7,938 bases of DNA from Syntrophaceae bacterium UBA3084 (GTDB taxonomy: Bacteria; Desulfobacterota; Syntrophia; Syntrophales; UBA6807), in contig DFBI01000142.1 of NCBI GenBank assembly GCA_002367335.1, forward strand, positions 4,385-12,322, written 5' to 3'. Positions 4,878 through 7,938 of this stretch are shown in pieces; position 1 is the stretch's first letter; each line of letters opens with the position of its first letter. Position numbers and translations under genes: made by a program. Below the pieces are notes generated by a model, which ran no database searches, was not told the DNA's origin, and saw only the letters and a list, made by a program, of their open reading frames with translations.

Positions 4878-7800
4878 ATGAAGGTTTTCCGGTCTCACAT
4901 ATTACTCTGCGGAGGTACGGGGTGTCGCGCTTCCGGCAGCCTCGCCGTAAAAAAAGCTTTGACTGAAGAACTCGTCAGAAAAGGTCTTTCTGATGAGATT
5001 AAGGTTATAGAAACCGGGTGCCAGGGTTTTTGCGCCATGGGACCCAACATGATTGTTTATCCGGATGGAATCATATACATGCTGGTCCAGCCGGAGGATA
5101 TTCCCGAACTCGTCGAAGAACATTTCATAAAAGGAAGACCCTTAGAGAGACTTTTATACAAAGAACCCACCACAGAAGAAACCATTCCCACTGTGGATGA
5201 GATTCCCTTTTTTGCACATCAGAAATTAAGGGTATTGAGAAACAGGGGAATTATCGATCCTGAGAAGATAGACGAGTACATCGCCAGAGATGGTTATGCC
5301 GGTATGGCCAAGGCATTGACCGAAATGACACCGGAGCAAATTACCCAGGAAGTTCTGGATTCAGGTCTCCGCGGGAGAGGCGGAGCCGGTTTCCCTACCG
5401 GCTTGAAGTGGAAGTTTGCCGCTGCGTCAAAAAACGATGTCAAATATATCCTCTGTAATGCCGATGAAGGGGACCCCGGAGCATTTATGGATAGAAGTGT
5501 TCTCGAAGCTGACCCACACGCCGTTTTAGAAGGTATGGTCATAGCCGCAAAGGCCATCGGCGCCCACCAGGGTTATATTTACTGCAGGGCGGAGTATCCT
5601 TTAGCCCTGGCAAGACTGAATATCGCCATAGAACAGGCAACAGAATATGGCCTTCTCGGAAAGGATATCCTGGAAACAGGATTTGATCTTCACCTTGAGA
5701 TCTATCAGGGCGCCGGAGCCTTTGTATGTGGAGAAGAAACTGCACTGATGACATCTATCGAAGGGAAAAGAGGAATGCCGAGACCACGGCCCCCGTTCCC
5801 GGCAATAGCAGGACTCTGGGGGAAACCCAGCGTTCTTAATAATGTGGAAACTCTTGCCAATATCGGCCAGATTATCTTTAAGGGAAGTGCGTGGTATAAC
5901 AGCATTGGTACTGAGAGAAGCAAGGGCACCAAGGTTTTTGCCCTCACAGGCGATGTAAATAATGTAGGCCTTGTCGAGGTTCCCATGGGAACCACCCTGG
6001 GAACCATCGTTTATGACATCGGAGGTGGCATACCCGATGGCAAGAAATTCAAGGCCGCACAGTTAGGAGGCCCTTCAGGCGGCATGATTCCTCTTCAGCA
6101 TCTTAATGCGCCTATTGATTACGAAAGAGTTGCCGAACTGGGAGCGATTATGGGATCGGGCGGCATGATTGTTATGAACGAAGACATGTGTCCCGTTGAT
6201 ATGGCCCGCTTCTTTATGGATTTCTGTCAGGATGAGTCCTGCGGAAAGTGCACAGCTGGTCGCGAGGGAACAAAGAGAATGCTCGAAATTCTCACGAATA
6301 TCTGTGAGGGAAAAGGCCAGGAAGGAGACATAGAACTTCTCGAAGAAATGGCCGGCATTATCAAAGATTCTGCGCTCTGCGGACTCGGACAGACCGCGCC
6401 AAATCCTGTTTTAAGCACAATTCGTTACTTCAGAGATGAATATGAAGCGCATATAAGAGATAAGCGCTGTCCGGCAGTCGTTTGTACAGCCCTTTTCAAA
6501 TCACCGTGCCAGCATGCCTGCCCAATCGGAATGGATGTACCATCTTACATAGCCCTCGTTCGTGCAAATCGCCTTGAAGATGCCTACAAGGTCATGTTGA
6601 GAACAAATCCTTTCCCATCTGTGTGCGGGAGGGTCTGTGACCACCAGTGCCAATCCAAGTGCAGAAGGGGTGCTCTGGATGAGGCGGTCGCCATTAAATA
6701 CCTCAAGAGATTCATCACAGACAACGGGAACAGAGTGAAAGTTGAACCCATCCCTGTCACGAGGAAAGAAAAGATTGCCGTCATCGGCGCTGGACCTGCC
6801 GGTCTGACAGCCGCAAAAGATCTCGCGATACGCGGGTATCAAGTGGTCGTCTTCGAAGAACTGCCCGAGCCGGGCGGAATGACGCGCTATGGAATCCCCT
6901 CATACAGGCTGCCGAGAAACATCCTGAAAGGTGAAATCGATGCCATAGAAACACTCGGTGTTGAAATCAGGTGTAACACCCGCGCAGGAAGAGATATCTC
7001 ATTTGAAAAGATCGATGAAGAATTTGATTATGTTTATCTTGCTCCCGGCGCTCACAAGAGTCAGGGAATGAGGGTAGAAGGTGAGGATATGGAAGGCGTC
7101 TTCGGAGGTGTTGAGTTTCTCAGAGATTTCAACATTAATGAAAAAGCATGGTTAAAGGGTGAAAAAAGTCTGGGGAGCCAGGTGGCTGTTATCGGTGGTG
7201 GAAATTCAGCTATAGATGCCGCCCGCGTTGCGCGCCGTCTTGGTGCGGAAGTCACCATCCTTTACCGCCGTTTCAGACAGGATATGCCCGCTGCGGAGGA
7301 AGAAATTAAAGCAGCCGAACATGAAGGAATTCAAATTGAATATCTTGTGGCACCCCTTGAGATTTTAGGGAAAGATGGCAAGGTAGCCGGCATTACCTGC
7401 CAGAGGATGAAACCGGGAGATTTTGACAGTAGCGGAAGAAGAAGACCCGTTCCTGTGGAGGGTTCTAATTTCACCCTGAACGTTGATTCCGTCGTTGCGG
7501 CCATCGGCCAGTCACCGGATCTCTCATTCGTTCCCGAAGACAGTGGTGTTTCCGTCAATAAATGGTCATATTTCGATCTGGCGGAAGGCTGCAAATCTCA
7601 GAGTACCAATGAAAAGTTCTTTGCAGGTGGAGATGCAGTAACTGGACCGTGGACAGTTGTCGGCGCTATTTCGGGAGGCCATCAGGCCGCCGGAGACATT
7701 GACCAGGCGATCAGGAACAAAAACGGGGAACCCCCTTATGAGGCGCCTCCTGAAGAGAAAATTGAAATACCCCTTGAAATTGACGAAGAAACGGAAGAAC

Positions 7801-7934
7801 AGCCCCAGGCCGCGATGCCCGAACTGGACAGCGCAAAGCGAAGATCAAATTTCGACGAAGTAGAACTCGGTTACGCCCTGGAAACTGCCGTTGAAGAAGC
7901 AAAAAGATGCCTGAGATGCGACATTGAAATATGA
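4878..7934 (+). CDS. NuoF-GltD fusion: NADH-type diaphorase joined to NfnB/GltD-like NAD(P)H oxidoreductase
   Basis: This 1018-residue cytosolic flavo-iron-sulfur protein has four parts. First is a thioredoxin-like [2Fe-2S] domain (about 1-90) with C11, C16, C48 and C52. Second is a NuoF/HndC-like core (about 110-525) with the FMN/NADH glycine-rich loop GRGGAGF (166-172), CNADEGDPGAF (193-203), GAGAFVCGEETAL (278-290), an SLBB region (about 356-400) and an N3-type cluster motif with C455, C458 and C501. Third is a Fer4_20 region with eight cysteines (531, 536, 544, 548, 583, 587, 591, 595). Fourth is a GltD/NfnB-like reductase with FAD site GAGPAG (637-642), NAD(P) site GGGNSA (773-778), LYRRFRQDMPA (795-805; paired Arg suggest NADPH) and GGDA (917-920). 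An acidic linker leads to a C-terminal RCLRC. The third N3 cysteine is Gly461. The ATG follows AAGGAGG by ten bases. It probably links NADH, NADPH and ferredoxin pools, as in Nfn- or Stn-type transhydrogenases or bifurcating hydrogenases (inference). Confidence 0.92.
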   Translation: MKVFRSHILLCGGTGCRASGSLAVKKALTEELVRKGLSDEIKVIETGCQGFCAMGPNMIVYPDGIIYMLVQPEDIPELVEEHFIKGRPLERLLYKEPTTEETIPTVDEIPFFAHQKLRVLRNRGIIDPEKIDEYIARDGYAGMAKALTEMTPEQITQEVLDSGLRGRGGAGFPTGLKWKFAAASKNDVKYILCNADEGDPGAFMDRSVLEADPHAVLEGMVIAAKAIGAHQGYIYCRAEYPLALARLNIAIEQATEYGLLGKDILETGFDLHLEIYQGAGAFVCGEETALMTSIEGKRGMPRPRPPFPAIAGLWGKPSVLNNVETLANIGQIIFKGSAWYNSIGTERSKGTKVFALTGDVNNVGLVEVPMGTTLGTIVYDIGGGIPDGKKFKAAQLGGPSGGMIPLQHLNAPIDYERVAELGAIMGSGGMIVMNEDMCPVDMARFFMDFCQDESCGKCTAGREGTKRMLEILTNICEGKGQEGDIELLEEMAGIIKDSALCGLGQTAPNPVLSTIRYFRDEYEAHIRDKRCPAVVCTALFKSPCQHACPIGMDVPSYIALVRANRLEDAYKVMLRTNPFPSVCGRVCDHQCQSKCRRGALDEAVAIKYLKRFITDNGNRVKVEPIPVTRKEKIAVIGAGPAGLTAAKDLAIRGYQVVVFEELPEPGGMTRYGIPSYRLPRNILKGEIDAIETLGVEIRCNTRAGRDISFEKIDEEFDYVYLAPGAHKSQGMRVEGEDMEGVFGGVEFLRDFNINEKAWLKGEKSLGSQVAVIGGGNSAIDAARVARRLGAEVTILYRRFRQDMPAAEEEIKAAEHEGIQIEYLVAPLEILGKDGKVAGITCQRMKPGDFDSSGRRRPVPVEGSNFTLNVDSVVAAIGQSPDLSFVPEDSGVSVNKWSYFDLAEGCKSQSTNEKFFAGGDAVTGPWTVVGAISGGHQAAGDIDQAIRNKNGEPPYEAPPEEKIEIPLEIDEETEEQPQAAMPELDSAKRRSNFDEVELGYALETAVEEAKRCLRCDIEI

Positions 7935-7938
7935 TTTT

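Noticed and set aside
5018..7902. Several 60-113-codon frames within the fusion gene on both strands
   Set aside because: All lie inside a continuous frame with full motif support. None has its own ribosome site or recognisable domain.

Overview
The window looks like chromosomal DNA from a strictly anaerobic bacterium, most likely a Desulfobacterota-type (former Deltaproteobacteria) sulfate reducer or syntroph. This rests on the HndA/HndB/NuoF-type gene order, the iron-sulfur-rich proteins, and intergenic palindromic and mosaic repeats that I associate with that group. No rRNA, tRNA or protein marker fixes the taxonomy, so this is inference.

Layout. Positions 1-596 (minus strand) hold a TetR-family repressor whose last residues run off the left edge. 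Positions 597-1237 hold no gene. They carry an operator-like cluster of inverted half-sites (669-695), a block of palindromic and tandem repeats (about 811-991), an FNR/DNR-like site (1069-1082) and a weak promoter candidate. From 1238 to 7934 eight plus-strand genes lie in one direction with mostly short gaps: DRTGG-domain protein, RsbW-like GHKL ATPase, second DRTGG-domain protein, PHP-domain phosphoesterase-like protein, histidine-kinase-type GHKL ATPase lacking the rest of a kinase, NuoE/HndA-like [2Fe-2S] protein, HndB-like small ferredoxin, and a 1018-residue flavo-iron-sulfur protein. The window ends four bases after the last stop codon.

How they may work together. The last three genes form a diaphorase-type electron-transfer module. 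NuoE and the NuoF half would handle NADH through FMN and iron-sulfur clusters. The small ferredoxin is an accessory. The C-terminal half of the large protein is a GltD/NfnB-like NAD(P)H:FAD reductase fused directly to NuoF. One polypeptide therefore has two flavin sites and two pyridine-nucleotide sites, the layout expected of an NADH/NADPH/ferredoxin transhydrogenase or of a bifurcating hydrogenase or formate dehydrogenase whose catalytic subunit would lie downstream.

The five preceding genes (DRTGG, ATPase, DRTGG, PHP, ATPase) look regulatory or maturation-related rather than catalytic. As I recall, similar sets precede NAD-linked [FeFe]-hydrogenase genes in other anaerobes, but I know of no assigned role. 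This block and the fusion enzyme are the best candidates for under-described biology here. Two details deserve attention: a missing cluster-ligand cysteine in the NuoF half, and a Cys-x2-Cys tail at the far C-terminus of the fusion that resembles the N-terminal motif of ordinary GltD-like proteins.
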